Origin: CAVRUD01 sp963724285
GTDB lineage: Bacteria > Chloroflexota > Chloroflexia > Thermomicrobiales > UBA6265
Direction of reading: 5' to 3'
Length of the DNA stretch: 64,000 bases
NCBI GenBank assembly: GCA_963724285.1
Contig: CAVRUD010000009.1
Coordinates: forward strand, 286,459 to 350,458
Made by a program: the position numbers and the translations under genes. The notes beneath the pieces are model-generated. The model ran no database searches, was not told where the DNA came from, and saw nothing but the letters and a program-made list of their open reading frames with translations. Below, piece by piece: positions 8,696 to 18,627 of the stretch (positions are counted from its first letter, which is position 1; every line of letters begins with the position of its first letter).

Positions 8696-8900
8696 CTAGC
8701 CGCTGGAGTGCTGCCCATAGCTCGCAAGGAAGCAGTCACGCATCTCGGAGATGTGCTCGGCCGGGACTAGGTGAGATCGCGATGAGGCCGGACTTCGGAT
8801 CGCGGACGCTCATGTTACCGGCGCTCCCGTGCAAGACACCGCGGGCCAGCGCCTCCATGCCCACCTTCACGACCTCAGCCCGCAACTCCGCCAGCATCAT
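8696..8900 (-). pseudogene. Class II aldolase/adducin family, N-terminal fragment
   Basis: The minus strand from ATG 8900 reads MMLAELRAEVVKVGMEALAR, then HGSAGNMSVRDP and GLIAISPS. This is the start of class II aldolases (fuculose-/rhamnulose-phosphate aldolase, ribulose-phosphate epimerase family), which have the pattern SGN-S-RD...GLIAITPSG. After SPS the frame meets a stop at 56 codons, and the rest of the usual 200 residues, including the zinc His cluster, is missing. A shifted frame continues EHISEMRDCFLASYGQ to a TAG at 8696. The start overlaps the glpD stop as ATGA, so the intact gene was translationally coupled to glpD. A palindromic repeat lies just beyond the truncation. Confidence 0.65.
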
Positions 8901-10600
8901 TGGTTGTACTCCACCTTGGTCTCCTTGAGACGGTCATACACTCTGTCATCCAGCGCTCGCGGCGTGTACCGGGTGATGTACTCCCGGTACGCCGTGACCT
9001 CGCGCAACTGCCGGTCAACATCCCAGCCGAGGTGCCGTCCAGCGATTGCCGCCGCCGACACGTCTGCGCCAACGCCCACCTCCGGCCCCAGCCCGACCAT
9101 GGTTCGCCGGAGGAGGATATCCGCCAGCGTCTGCGCACCCTCTTCCTTCACCGCGAAGACGACTTCCGCGCCGATCGCCCCACTGGCAAGATCGAAAGCC
9201 TGCGACAGGTCGTTCTCATCGCGGGAGATCGCCAGCACCTCCTCGGCTCTGGTGCCATAGACCCGCAGCAGGTGATCGACCGTCTTCGCGGGCAACGCGC
9301 TTGTGGCGGTAAGGCGTGATCGAAACTCCGCGAAGCCTTCGCCATCGACGCCGGCCGCGCCGGGCAGCGGACGATCGCCAGTCTGGCTCTTGGGAGCATC
9401 ACGGCCGAGTTGTTCGAAGACATCGTCGGTCGCCTGTTCGGCCAGTTCGCGGTAGGTCGTCAACTTTCCGCCGATGACGGACAAGAGGCCTGCGGCCTCC
9501 GGTCCGTGGTCCTTGACGGCGTGGCGGCGAGTGATGGCGCTCTCGTTGCCGTCGCTGGAATTGGGCAGCGGACGCACACCGGAGTAGGCAAATCGGACCG
9601 AGTCCCGCGTCAGGCCCGACCCGGGCAGCGCCGCCAGCGACTCTTCGAGGAGATAGGAGATCTCTTCCTCGGACGCGACGACCCGATCCAGATCACCCTC
9701 GAAACGTATGTCGGTCGTTCCGATCAGGTACTGCCCGTTCCAGGGGATCACGAAAAAAGGACGACCGTCGCGGCGCGCTTCGATGTACAGAGCGTCGCGG
9801 GGAGCGCCTGGAAACGGATCGACGACGATGTGGCTGCCCTTTGTGCCGCCGATCAGGCGCTGCGCCGGCTGCACCCCGTCCGCATCGGCGCGGTCGCCCG
9901 CCAGGACCGCGTCGACCCAGGGTCCGGCGACGTTGATCGTCACCGCCGATCGCACCTCAAAAGCATCGCCGCTAAGAAGATCGGTAAACGCCACGCCGGT
10001 AACCGCGTTGCCGTCTCGGAGCAAACGATCGACCCGGGCATAGGTCATTGTCACCGCGCCGGCCCGTGCGGCCGCGATGGCATTCTCGACCGTCAACCGT
10101 TCCGCGTACTCGACCTGGGCGTCGTAGTAGAGGGCAGCGCCTTGGAGTCCGGCCCTCCGCAGCCCAGGGGCGCGCGTGAGTGCATCCTCGGTGCTGAGCA
10201 TCCGGTGCCGATCGAGCGATTTATCGAACGAGAGAATGTCGTAGGCGATCATCCCAAGGCGGACGAGGTTTGGCCCGCGCCGGGCCCCTTTGTAGAGCGG
10301 GATGATGAGCGGCAGCGGCTTGACGAGGTGCGGGGCCATCGCCAACAGGCGCTCGCGTTCGCGCAGCGACTCCCGCACCAACCCGATCTCGCGATGTTCC
10401 AGATAGCGCAGGCCGCCGTGGATCAACCTGCTCGACCAGCTCGTGGTACCGCTCCCGAAGTCCCCTTTGTCCAGCAAGAGCACCCTGAGGCCGCGCAGTG
10501 CAGCATCCCGAGCGATCCCGGTACCGTTGACTCCCCCCCCGACGACGATCAGCTCGAACGGCTCCCGCAGCGCCTGCCGTGCCTCCGCTCGCCCGATCAT
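8897..10600 (-). CDS. glpD: Aerobic glycerol-3-phosphate dehydrogenase
   Basis: 567 residues, full length for GlpD. The N-terminal FAD-binding Rossmann motif is FELIVVGGGVNGTGIARDAA; then LLDKGDFGSGTTSWSSRLIH and GGLRYLEHREIGLVRESL, the family signatures. The C-terminal helical cap (RVYGTRAEEVLAIS) is present. It oxidises glycerol-3-phosphate to dihydroxyacetone phosphate at the membrane and passes electrons to quinone. Together with glpK at 37.7-39.1 kb it completes glycerol use, though the two genes are 28 kb apart and no glpF is seen. The 3' stop overlaps the start of the aldolase fragment by ATGA. Confidence 0.95.
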   Translation of the reverse strand: MIGRAEARQALREPFELIVVGGGVNGTGIARDAALRGLRVLLLDKGDFGSGTTSWSSRLIHGGLRYLEHREIGLVRESLRERERLLAMAPHLVKPLPLIIPLYKGARRGPNLVRLGMIAYDILSFDKSLDRHRMLSTEDALTRAPGLRRAGLQGAALYYDAQVEYAERLTVENAIAAARAGAVTMTYARVDRLLRDGNAVTGVAFTDLLSGDAFEVRSAVTINVAGPWVDAVLAGDRADADGVQPAQRLIGGTKGSHIVVDPFPGAPRDALYIEARRDGRPFFVIPWNGQYLIGTTDIRFEGDLDRVVASEEEISYLLEESLAALPGSGLTRDSVRFAYSGVRPLPNSSDGNESAITRRHAVKDHGPEAAGLLSVIGGKLTTYRELAEQATDDVFEQLGRDAPKSQTGDRPLPGAAGVDGEGFAEFRSRLTATSALPAKTVDHLLRVYGTRAEEVLAISRDENDLSQAFDLASGAIGAEVVFAVKEEGAQTLADILLRRTMVGLGPEVGVGADVSAAAIAGRHLGWDVDRQLREVTAYREYITRYTPRALDDRVYDRLKETKVEYNQ

Positions 10601-10711
10601 CGCTCCTCCCGGGTGGACCGTCTGGCCGGATCGTTCCGGCCAACCGGCATCATGCGGGAATTGAACCGTATTCGGCCATCTGTGGCGAACACCGCCCGAC
10701 CGGCATAAAAA

Positions 10712-10741
10712 GCCGGGGGCGCGCTGGTGCGCGCCCCCGGC
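10712..10741 (-). terminator. Intrinsic terminator of the BNR/VPS10 gene
   Basis: GCCGGGGGCGCGC pairs with GCGCGCCCCCGGC across a TGGT loop. On the minus strand the stem is followed by TTTTTATG, a proper U tract, 24 bases after the stop codon at 10766. Confidence 0.85.
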
Positions 10742-10765
10742 AAGCTCGATGCTCGGTATTTGGCT

Positions 10766-13700
10766 CTACGGCAATGCAACCGCGCCGAACTTGGCTTCGG
10801 CAATCGTGGCATTGAACCCAGTTAGCTCGGCGTCCACCAACTCGTCGAACCTGGCGATCTCGGCGTCTATCCGCTCGGTGAGATCGGCCAGGACTTCCGC
10901 TGCCACATCGGTGGGACGGTAGTCGCCAAGCTGGACCGCCGGCGGAAGGCCGGCCAGCTTGTCCAGCAGCCGGGTGCCTTCGTTCAACGGGTCGTTCCAG
11001 CCCTTGCGCAGTCCCGGAATCAAGATCGTCTTCTCGATCTCCAGGGCCTTGTCGCGCAGCTCGGTTGCGGCCTTCTCGATCGCCTCTCCCCCTTCGCGGT
11101 CCTTCGTCCGGGCCGCCCAGCCTTCGAGTTGACCACGCAGGTCGCGCATCCGGTTGACGGCCACCACGGTGCGATCGATCTGCTTGTGGATCTGGAGCAA
11201 CAGCGCCTCCTGCGCCTCCAGGTCCTCCTTGGTTGCGGGCACGGTGCTCGGCTTGACAACCGTCAGTGCCTGGGTCAGCTCCGTCTCGCCGACCTTGAGG
11301 ATCACCGTGTACTCCCCGGGTGCGACGAACGGTCCCTCGTAGGTGTTCTCCGAGGGCGGATCGCTTCCCACGATCTTGGTCGCCGGCTTGTGCTTCAGAT
11401 CCCAGACGAACCGGTTCCAACCAGCCTTCGCCGGAACCCTGCGCTCTTTTGCCTTGAGTTCGTCGTCCGGCTTACGGCTGGTGAACGACCGGACTTCGTC
11501 GCCTTTGGCGTTCTTGAACGTCAGGGTGATCGGCTCCTCCGGTGCGGCCGCCAAGCGGTAGGTGATGATCGCCCCCCGAGGCGGATTCTCGCCGGCGTCC
11601 AGCCACGTCCGCACCTGCTCGCCGTCTGGAGTCGTCTCGCCGACGTAGCCGCCACCGCGAGAGCCGAGGTAGTTGGTCGATCCTGGAACGATACCGCTCC
11701 AGTCAATCCCCGGCAGAACGCGGGTTGTCTGCCGCGGCGCGAAGAGGTGCGGCACACCGTCCGGCACGCCATCGACGAGTTGGTGCAGCGGCGTCAGGTC
11801 GTCGAGGATCCAGATCGAGCGCCCGTGCGTGCCGGCGATCAGATCGCTGTCCTTGACCAGCAACTCGTAAATTGGGGAGACGGGCAGGTTGATCTGGAAC
11901 GGCTTCCAGTTGGCGCCGTCGTCCGTCGAGACGTAGACCCCCGTCTCCGTCCCAGCGTAGAGGAGGCCACGGCGGGCCGGATCTGCCCGGATGACCCGGG
12001 TGAAATCGTGCCGTGGGATACCACTGTCGATCCGCCCCCAGTGCTCGCCGTAGTCGTGGGTCACATAGAGGTAGGGAGTGTTGTCGTCCAGTTTGTACCG
12101 GGTTCCCGCCACGTAGACCGTGCCCGCGTCGAACGGCGATGGCTCGATCCCGGAGATCATCGTGAACTCGGGCAAGTCGGCCGGAGTGACGTTGTCCAGG
12201 TCTTGGCGTTGTCGCGGCTGACGTGGATCAGGCCGTCGTCCGATCCGGCCCAGAAAACGCCCTTTTCGTGTGGCGACTCGATGAACGAGTAGACGGTCGC
12301 GTAGGTCTCAGCGCCGATGGCGTCGCGATTGACCGGACCGCCGGTCGGCGTGAGCGTCTCGGGATCGGCTCGGGTCAGGTCCGGGCTGATCGGCTCCCAG
12401 GTTTGGCCCTCGTTGGTGCTCTTCAGCACGCGGTCCCCGCCGATGTAGAGCGCGTTGGGGTCGTGGGGCGAGAGGACGATCGGGTAAGTCCAGTTGAAGC
12501 GCTGCTTGTGCTCGCTGGCGCCGTAGCCGCCCATCCCCTCCGGCCAGGAGGTGATAAGCCGAATCTGATCGGTACGTCGGTCGTAGCGTTGGAGCGAGTT
12601 GCCTCCTCCCGGCGAAGACCCGATCGCGCCGACGTAAAGGATGTCGGGATCGTCCGGGCGGACGGTAGATGTACCCGCTCTCGCCGGTGCCGGCGACGAA
12701 GCTGTCCGCCCAGCGGATGGCGGCGTGGTTCACCCGGCTCGGGGTGCCGATGCTGGTGTTGTCCTGCTGGGTGCCGTAGACGGTGTACGGCTCTTTGTTG
12801 TCTGTGGCCAGGTGATAGAACTGGGCGGTCGGCTGGTTGTAGATCGTGGTGAAGGTGATGCCGCCGTCGAGGGAGACGTTGGCGCCGCCGTCGTTGCCCT
12901 GGATCATCCGCTTGTTGTCGGTCGGATCGATCCACAGATCGTGATTGTCGCCGTGGGGCGTGGCGATCTCCTCGAAGGTCTTGCCGCCGTCGCTGCTCTT
13001 GTAGAAGTCGAGGTTGTTGACGAAGACCGTGTCGGCATCTTGGGGATCGGCGGTGAGATGGACGTAATACCACGCACGGGAGATGAGGTTCTGGTTGTCG
13101 CTTACCTTCTCCCAGTTCGCGCCGAAGTCCTCCGACCGGTACAGACCACCTTCGGTCCGGTGCTCGATCAGCGCCCAGACCCGGCCCGACTTCGCAGGCG
13201 AGGCAGCCACCGCCATCTTACCCAGCGTTCCGTCAGGGAGGCCGGGATTGCGGGTGATGTCTTCCCAGGTGTCGCCGCCGTCGGTCGAGCGCCAAATGCC
13301 GCAGTCCGGGCCGCCGGAGGAGATCATCGAGAACGACCGGTAGGCTTCCCAGATCGTGGCGTACAGGATGCGCGGGTTGCGCTCGTCGACGCTGAGATCG
13401 ACCGCCCCCGCCTTCTCACTGACAAACAGGACGCGCGCCCAGGTCTTGCCCCCATCGACGCTCTTGAAGACGCCCCGTTCGGTGTTCGGCCCAAAGGCAT
13501 GGCCCAGCGCCGCGACCCAGACGATGTCGGGGTTCTGAGGGTGGACACGGACCTTGCCGATGTGCCGGGTATCGTTTAGGCCCATGTTTGCCCAGGTTCG
13601 GCCGGCATCCGTGCTCTTGTACACACCGTCGCCGTGTGACACGTCGATCCGGATCGTCGTCTCTCCGGTTCCGGCATAAATAACGTTGGAGTCGGACGGC

Positions 13701-13933
13701 GCGACCGCCAGAGCCCCCACCGACGCGGTTGTGAAAAAGCCGTCCGCCACCGGCCGCCAGTAGGTCCCCGCGTCGGTCGTCTTCCAGACGCCCCCTGCGA
13801 CCGCCCCAAAGTAGAACGTGTTGCGGTCTTCGTAGCTGCCGCTGACTGCCACTACCCGTCCGCCGCGGAACGGTCCGATACACCGCCACCGCAACAATCC
13901 GTCGAAATTCTGCCCTGATTGGCGGTCCGTCAC
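10766..13933 (-). pseudogene. BNR/VPS10-domain beta-propeller protein, two frameshifts
   Basis: A protein of about 1050 residues in three frames. The first 700 residues are sialidase/sortilin-type propeller blades with repeated S-x-DGG-x-TW Asp boxes (STDGGDTWEDI, SSDGGKTFEEI, SVDGGKTWARV, STNEGQTWEPI). The last 350 hold a beta-sandwich (FVAPGEYTVILKVGETEL) and a helical tail. The length fits WD40/YVTN/BNR-like proteins often annotated as glycosyl hydrolases. No signal peptide is evident (starts MTDRQSGQNFDGLLRWRCIG). Breaks lie near 12660 (one extra C in a C run) and 12199 (one G lost, TWDNVTPADLPEF restored), both repairable by one base, which favours sequencing error. Function unproven; possibly a peptidase- or polysaccharide-related propeller. 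Confidence 0.75.
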
Positions 13934-14136
13934 GCATCATCCTCCCGTGTCGCCGATGTGCCTGACTATCAACTTACCAGAAGTTCGATCGCCCCGCCCC
14001 ACCGACTATCGCGGTCATTGCAGCCCAATTGAACCGGTGCCGCGACCTTGTGCGTCGATTCCGTAGTGGCGATTCTTTGACCGGAACGTCTCGACCTTTG
14101 AAGCGCCATCGACGTGCCCGCCGCCACATTGCCACC

Positions 14137-14600
14137 GTGAATGTCGTGAGCTCCGAGATTCCCTCCCACAAGCCGGTGTCCGCCAACGAATCCGCTGTGA
14201 CTCTTGGCGTCAATGAGCGCACCGTCCGCCGTGCGATCGCCCGGGGAGATTTGCCTGCGGCCAAGCGAGGCAGCGCATTTCTCAGTACCAGGGACGACCA
14301 GGGACGCGATCGAGGTGAATGCGGCGGCCTCCACTCGACGCCCCCAGCCTCCCCGTACCCCCACCTGAACCCGCCACATCGACCACTCTCCCGACCGCCG
14401 GCGGGCAGCGCCGACCCCGGCCACCGGGCGAATTCCCGGGCCGAGTTGAGGAATTCACTGGGCCGATAACCGCCCTGCGGAACGATGATCCGAGCGCCCG
14501 CCTGATCACCATCACCGGGCCAGGGGGATGGGTAAGACCCGGCTGGCGCTGGAGGTCGCGTGGTCGCACGAGCGCAGCGGATATGGACAACCTCAACGAC
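14137..14600 (+). pseudogene. Remnant of HTH-ATPase regulator
   Basis: Starting at GTG 14137, NESAVTLGVNERTVRRAIAR plus GDLPAAKRG is an excisionase-type HTH_17 domain. About 60 residues on, in another frame, come EFTGPITALRNDD and LITITGPGG, then in a third frame MGKTRLALEVAWSHE, which is Walker A of the NB-ARC ATPases of LuxR-type regulators. The sequence ends there; the remaining 600-plus residues are gone. HTH_17 fused ahead of this ATPase is a known layout in Chloroflexota. Two frame changes and loss of the C-terminus make this a real pseudogene. Confidence 0.6.
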
Positions 14601-14668
14601 GAAGCCGCCGCCCGGTTGATCCGAGCGGCGGCGTCGCGTGGACTCGGTTTGGGGTGGACGAGCGATCG

Positions 14669-14998
14669 CTAGATCTGAGACTTGACCTCGTCGACCTTGG
14701 CGCTGAGATCGTCCTGGACCTTTTCCGCCGCGGCCCGGGCATCATCGACGGCGCTCGATGCCTGGTCAGCCGCCTCGTCGGCCGTGGCCGTTGCATCGGC
14801 CTGCACGTCATCGACCTTAGCCGCAGCATCGGCCTGCACGTCTTCGGCCTTTGCAAAAGTGTCGGCCTTCACGTCGTCGACCTTCGCGCTGGCATCCGCC
14901 GCCGCGCCGTCGGACCGGTGCTGGAATTTGTCGACGGCCCCGCTGATGTAGTGCTGGATATCGGCGACCTTCTCTTTGATCGTGTCGAGATAGGACAT
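14669..14998 (-). CDS. Small helical protein with 11-residue repeats
   Basis: 109 residues. After MSYLDTIKEKVADIQHYISG come near-perfect 11-mers: AKVDDVKADTF, AKAEDVQADAA, AKVDDVQADAT, SAVDDARAAAE, KVQDDLSAKVD. Such undecad repeats make amphipathic helices or right-handed coiled coils, as in LEA and apolipoprotein-like stress proteins. There is no signal peptide or membrane segment. An excellent Shine-Dalgarno (AAAGGAGG) lies six bases upstream, indicating strong expression. It could bind membranes or protect during desiccation; that is inference. It lies alone between a dead regulator and the first ABC operon. Confidence 0.75.
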   Translation of the reverse strand: MSYLDTIKEKVADIQHYISGAVDKFQHRSDGAAADASAKVDDVKADTFAKAEDVQADAAAKVDDVQADATATADEAADQASSAVDDARAAAEKVQDDLSAKVDEVKSQI

Positions 14999-15143
14999 CC
15001 GCGGCCTCCTTTCGGCCTGTCGTGCTTGACGCTACATCACGGCGTCCGGACATCTGCCGATGCTACCGACTATGCAGGCGAGAATGAGTAGCAAGAACTA
15101 CGCAATTAGACCATCGCGGAGTGCATGGCGCCTACCGCAAGCC

Positions 15144-16037
15144 TCAGCCCTTCTCCGCACCGATCGTCAGACCAGCGATGAAGTATCGCTGGAGCGCGAA
15201 GTAGACGACCAGCGTTGGGAGAGCGACGTACATCGAGGCGGCGGCGATCAGATTGTCGTCGGTGAAGAACTCGCCGCCGAGGTTCGTCAGCGACGACGTG
15301 ATCGGCCGGTCGGCCCCCTGCTGCTCCAGGACAACGGCCCAGAAGAAGTCGTTGTAGATCCAGGTGAATTCGAGCGTGGCCAGCGCCGCGAGCGCCGGCA
15401 GCGTCAATGGCATGATGATCTGCCAGTACTGTTTCCAGACGCCGGCGCCGTCGATCCTGGCCGCCTCATTGAGCGACTTTGGCAGGAGCTTCATATAGTT
15501 GCTGAGGACGAACGTGCAGAAGCCGCTCTGGAACGCGACGTGGATGAGGATCAGCCCCCAGATACTGCCGTTGAGCTTGCCCGAGTTCGAGAGCCACTCC
15601 GGCAGCTCGACCCGGTTATAGAACTGGAAGAGCGGCTGGATGATGATCTGCTGCGGCAGCAGGTTGCCGGCGGTGAAGATCGAGAGCATCACGATGTTGA
15701 ATCGCCACGAGTACCGGCTACAGACGAATGCCACCATGCTCGAAAAGAAGAGCGTCAGCACCAGCGCCGGCACGAGGATCAGCGTCGTGTTCCAGTACTT
15801 GCGCAGGATGTCGCCCTGCTCCCAGGCGTTGCGGTAGTTGTCCAGCGTCAACGAGTTCGGCCAGGAGAAGAACCCGTTCTCCACGGTGTCGGCAAACGGC
15901 CGCAGGGATGAGACGACCGCCCCCACGAGCGGGACGAGCCAGACCAGGGCCGTGAGGATAATGAAGCCGTAGAGCAGGATACGGCCCGGCCGCAGACGGA
16001 ACCGGGGCGCCGAGCGGATGGCCATGTCGGGCGTCAC
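15144..16037 (-). CDS. Carbohydrate ABC transporter permease (MalG type)
   Basis: 297 residues with six membrane segments; the binding-protein-dependent EAA loop reads EAARIDGAGVWKQYWQIIMP. The C-terminus LQRYFIAGLTIGAEKG is typical of MalG/LacG-like CUT1 permeases. It pairs with the permease at 16034-17023 to form the channel of a sugar importer in the inner membrane. The ATG overlaps the stop of that gene by four bases (ATGA), so translation is coupled. Last gene of the operon; no ATPase follows, so a shared MsmX/UgpC-like ATPase elsewhere is implied. Confidence 0.9.
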   Translation of the reverse strand: MTPDMAIRSAPRFRLRPGRILLYGFIILTALVWLVPLVGAVVSSLRPFADTVENGFFSWPNSLTLDNYRNAWEQGDILRKYWNTTLILVPALVLTLFFSSMVAFVCSRYSWRFNIVMLSIFTAGNLLPQQIIIQPLFQFYNRVELPEWLSNSGKLNGSIWGLILIHVAFQSGFCTFVLSNYMKLLPKSLNEAARIDGAGVWKQYWQIIMPLTLPALAALATLEFTWIYNDFFWAVVLEQQGADRPITSSLTNLGGEFFTDDNLIAAASMYVALPTLVVYFALQRYFIAGLTIGAEKG

Positions 16038-17023
16038 GAGTCGGCTCCTTCCTGCGTGTTACGGTAGTGGTTCGTCACGTACCAGATGACGAAGCCGAAG
16101 CAGAGGACGAACAGGATCGTCGCGTAGGCCGATCCGCGGCCGACGTTGCCGCCGCCCTCGCCAAGCATGTTGTTGGTCGTCAGGATCGACAGCACCTCGG
16201 TCCGCCGCGGCGTGTTCAGCACGTAGATGATGTCGAACGCCCGGAGCGCCTCGATCACCGTGATCACGGCGACCACCACGTTGATCGGCTTCAGCAACGG
16301 GAAGATGACGTGCCGGAACACCTGCCACTCGTTGCTGCCGTCCAGCAAGGCCGCTTCCCGCAGCGAGCTGTCCACGCTCTTCAGTCCGGCCAAGTACAGC
16401 ACCATGATGTAGCCGGCGTGCCGCCAGGCGATCGCGACGAGGATCGCCACGAAGTTCTTCGAGATGCCGTAGTCCCCGAACGAGATCAAGTACTCCTGGT
16501 TGCCGATCCAATCGACGGATTCGCCGCCGCCGAAGAGCTGCGTGGCGAGCCCGTTATCGGTCGAGTAGATGACGCTTTGCCACATGAAGCCCACGACGGC
16601 GACGGAGAGCACGACGGGCGTGAAGAAGATGCCCTGGAAGAACCGCGTCCCGCGGACGTTCTTGTCGAGCAGGTACGCCAGGGCGATGCCGAGCAACGAC
16701 GGCCCGACGAAGAGGAAGATCAGCAGCACGAAGTTGTTGATCAGCGCCTGGAAAAAGTTCTTTTCGAAGACCGTGAAGATCTGCTCGTAGTTCTTGAAGC
16801 CGATCCAGTTGATGTCGCTGAACCTGATCCCCTTCCAGTCTGTGAAAGAGAGCAGGATCGAGGCGATCGTCGGGATCCAGACGAGACCGACGTGGAGGAT
16901 CGTCGGCACCGCGACCATCGCCAGCGCGACCCAGCGGTCGCGCCCGTCGAACTGCCGATTGCCGCGCACCCTTGGCTTCGCCACCGCTGCCGCCGGCGTC
17001 CGGACCTGCGTTACCGTCGCCAC
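16034..17023 (-). CDS. Carbohydrate ABC transporter permease (MalF/UgpA type)
   Basis: 329 residues, six membrane segments, EAA loop EAALLDGSNEWQVFRHVIFP. I placed the start at GTG 17021-17023 (VATVTQVRTPAAAVAKP) because GGGAGG lies five bases upstream and the frame beyond it runs into the binding-protein gene out of register. It forms the second half of the channel and is coupled to the downstream permease by a 4-base overlap. A 26-base palindrome separates it from the binding-protein gene, probably lowering its expression relative to that gene. Confidence 0.9.
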   Translation of the reverse strand: MATVTQVRTPAAAVAKPRVRGNRQFDGRDRWVALAMVAVPTILHVGLVWIPTIASILLSFTDWKGIRFSDINWIGFKNYEQIFTVFEKNFFQALINNFVLLIFLFVGPSLLGIALAYLLDKNVRGTRFFQGIFFTPVVLSVAVVGFMWQSVIYSTDNGLATQLFGGGESVDWIGNQEYLISFGDYGISKNFVAILVAIAWRHAGYIMVLYLAGLKSVDSSLREAALLDGSNEWQVFRHVIFPLLKPINVVVAVITVIEALRAFDIIYVLNTPRRTEVLSILTTNNMLGEGGGNVGRGSAYATILFVLCFGFVIWYVTNHYRNTQEGADS

Positions 17024-17052
17024 CGCTGCCTCCCGCCCCGCTGCGCGAGAAA

Positions 17053-17078
17053 GCCCCCGCCGGCGCGCCGGCGGGGGC
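17053..17078 (-). terminator. Intra-operon attenuator hairpin
   Basis: A perfect 26-base palindrome (half-site GCCCCCGCCGGCG) starts eight bases after the binding-protein stop on the minus strand and is followed by TTTCTC. It fits a leaky terminator or 3' stabiliser giving more binding protein than permease. Confidence 0.6.
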
Positions 17079-17085
17079 GTCCGCG

Positions 17086-18405
17086 TTACTCCGCGAAGAT
17101 GGCCTCGGCCTGGGCCTGCATGTCCTCGAGGATGGAGTCGATGCTCGAGGGGTCGGCGAGGAAGTCCGCGAGCGCCTGACCCGCGACGTTCGCGGCGAAC
17201 TCCGGACTGGTGTCGCGGTCGAGGAACTGCGTCACGTTGGCCGCCGTGGAGACGGCCTCGAACGCCTTCTGCTGCAGCGGGGTGTAGAGCGACGGGTCGA
17301 CGTCCGGCGACACCGCCACGGCGTTCTTGGTGACCTCCAGGTTCGCCTGCTGCGCCACCCCGGTGCCGAAGTGGTAGAGCAACTCCTTGGCGGCCTCGGG
17401 GTTTCCCGGTTCCCTGGCCATCAGGAAGCCGTCGAGCGGGGCCTCGATCGTGCCGGTGCCGTGCTCCGGGTTGAGCTCCGGGAAGGGGAAGAAGCCGATG
17501 TCGGAGGTGTCGCCGCCCGGGAAGACTTCGTTGATGAAGTTGCCCATGACCATCATCCCGGCTTCTTTGTTGACGATGAGTTCGGCGGCCGCTTCCCACT
17601 TCCGCCCGTTGGGGTCCTCCTGGTGGAACGGCAGGAGTGTCTCCCAGGTCGTGAAGACGTTCTTGACGCGCTCGTCGGTCCAGCTCTCCTTGCCGGCCAT
17701 CAGGTCGACGTGGAACTGGTAGCCGTTGAGGCGGAAGTTGAGCTGGTCGAAGGTGCCCATCGCCGGCCAGCGGCCGTCGTTGCCGAGGGCGAACGGGACG
17801 AGGCCCGCGTCCTGCATGTCCGACGCCAGGCTCATCAGCCCGTCCATGGTCGTCGGCACTTCGAACCCGTTCTCCTCGAAGAGGCTCAGGCGGTGGTGGA
17901 TCCCCCAACAATAGTACGTAAACGGCACGAGGTACTGCTTGCCGTCGTCCCCGGTCGAGGCGACCTTAAAGCCCTCGGACAGTTGGTCGTTCAGGCCCGC
18001 CTCCCAGACGTCGGTGATGTCGCCGACCAGTCCCTGGGCGGCGAAGAAACGCATCCGGTAGCCCGAGAACCAGGTCAAGACGTCGTCCGGATTTTGCAGG
18101 TAGGTCGTGATGTTCTCCTGGAACGTGTTGTGGTCGGTCGTGTTGATACTCACGGAGATGTTCTTGTTCGGGAGCGCCGCGACGGCGGCGGCCAGACCAT
18201 TCTTGGGCACCTCGTTCGACGCGTTCGAGCCGAGGCTGACCTCGCCGGTGGCCGTCCCCGGCTCGACCTGAGCGCTCGACAAACCGGCCCGAAGTCCGAG
18301 GCCAAGCGCCGCGGCCCCGGCGGCTCCCTTCAGGACACCGCGACGGCCAAGCGTGTACCCAAATGCAGACGGGCTGGGCGAACGATCGTAACGTCGATTG
18401 GTCAT
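17086..18405 (-). CDS. ABC transporter sugar-binding protein, Tat-exported
   Basis: 439 residues from ATG 18405, preceded by GAGGGAG. The N-terminus carries a twin-arginine signal (TLGRRGVLKGAAGAAALGLG), then the mature family-1 solute-binding protein: ITTYLQNPDDVLTWFSGYRM, GIHHRLSLFEENGFEVPTT, MMVMGNFINEVFPGG. It captures a sugar outside the membrane and delivers it to the two permeases downstream. The SBP first, two permeases after order is standard for CUT1 importers. The substrate is unknown; the nearby GH140-like gene is on the opposite strand and suggests plant-wall saccharides. The 222-bp upstream gap should hold the promoter. Confidence 0.9.
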   Translation of the reverse strand: MTNRRYDRSPSPSAFGYTLGRRGVLKGAAGAAALGLGLRAGLSSAQVEPGTATGEVSLGSNASNEVPKNGLAAAVAALPNKNISVSINTTDHNTFQENITTYLQNPDDVLTWFSGYRMRFFAAQGLVGDITDVWEAGLNDQLSEGFKVASTGDDGKQYLVPFTYYCWGIHHRLSLFEENGFEVPTTMDGLMSLASDMQDAGLVPFALGNDGRWPAMGTFDQLNFRLNGYQFHVDLMAGKESWTDERVKNVFTTWETLLPFHQEDPNGRKWEAAAELIVNKEAGMMVMGNFINEVFPGGDTSDIGFFPFPELNPEHGTGTIEAPLDGFLMAREPGNPEAAKELLYHFGTGVAQQANLEVTKNAVAVSPDVDPSLYTPLQQKAFEAVSTAANVTQFLDRDTSPEFAANVAGQALADFLADPSSIDSILEDMQAQAEAIFAE

Positions 18406-18627
18406 AGGTGCTCCCTCGCAGATTCTGCCCCAACGTTGGGACACGCCACGCAACTCGCCAATGAAGAGTCGTGAACGCTAGCGATTATGTTTTCGGGCCA
18501 TGACAGTGTCAAGTTGCGCCGGTTACGGTCAACCCGATGCCGAAGGCGTTAAGGCACGCCGGTTGCGTCTCTTCTATTCAAGGTGGCGATCCCCTGTACG
18601 ACGTTCGCCACCCAGGAGGAATCCACA

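Noticed and set aside
17024..17911. N-terminal extension of the permease at 16034
   Set aside because: It reads the binding-protein gene out of frame as Arg/Gly-rich sequence; the GTG at 17023 with GGGAGG upstream is the proper start.
15144..18405. An ATPase for the first importer hidden on the opposite strand
   Set aside because: The antisense frames here show no Walker A or ABC signature and are biased to Arg/Asp as expected for shadows.
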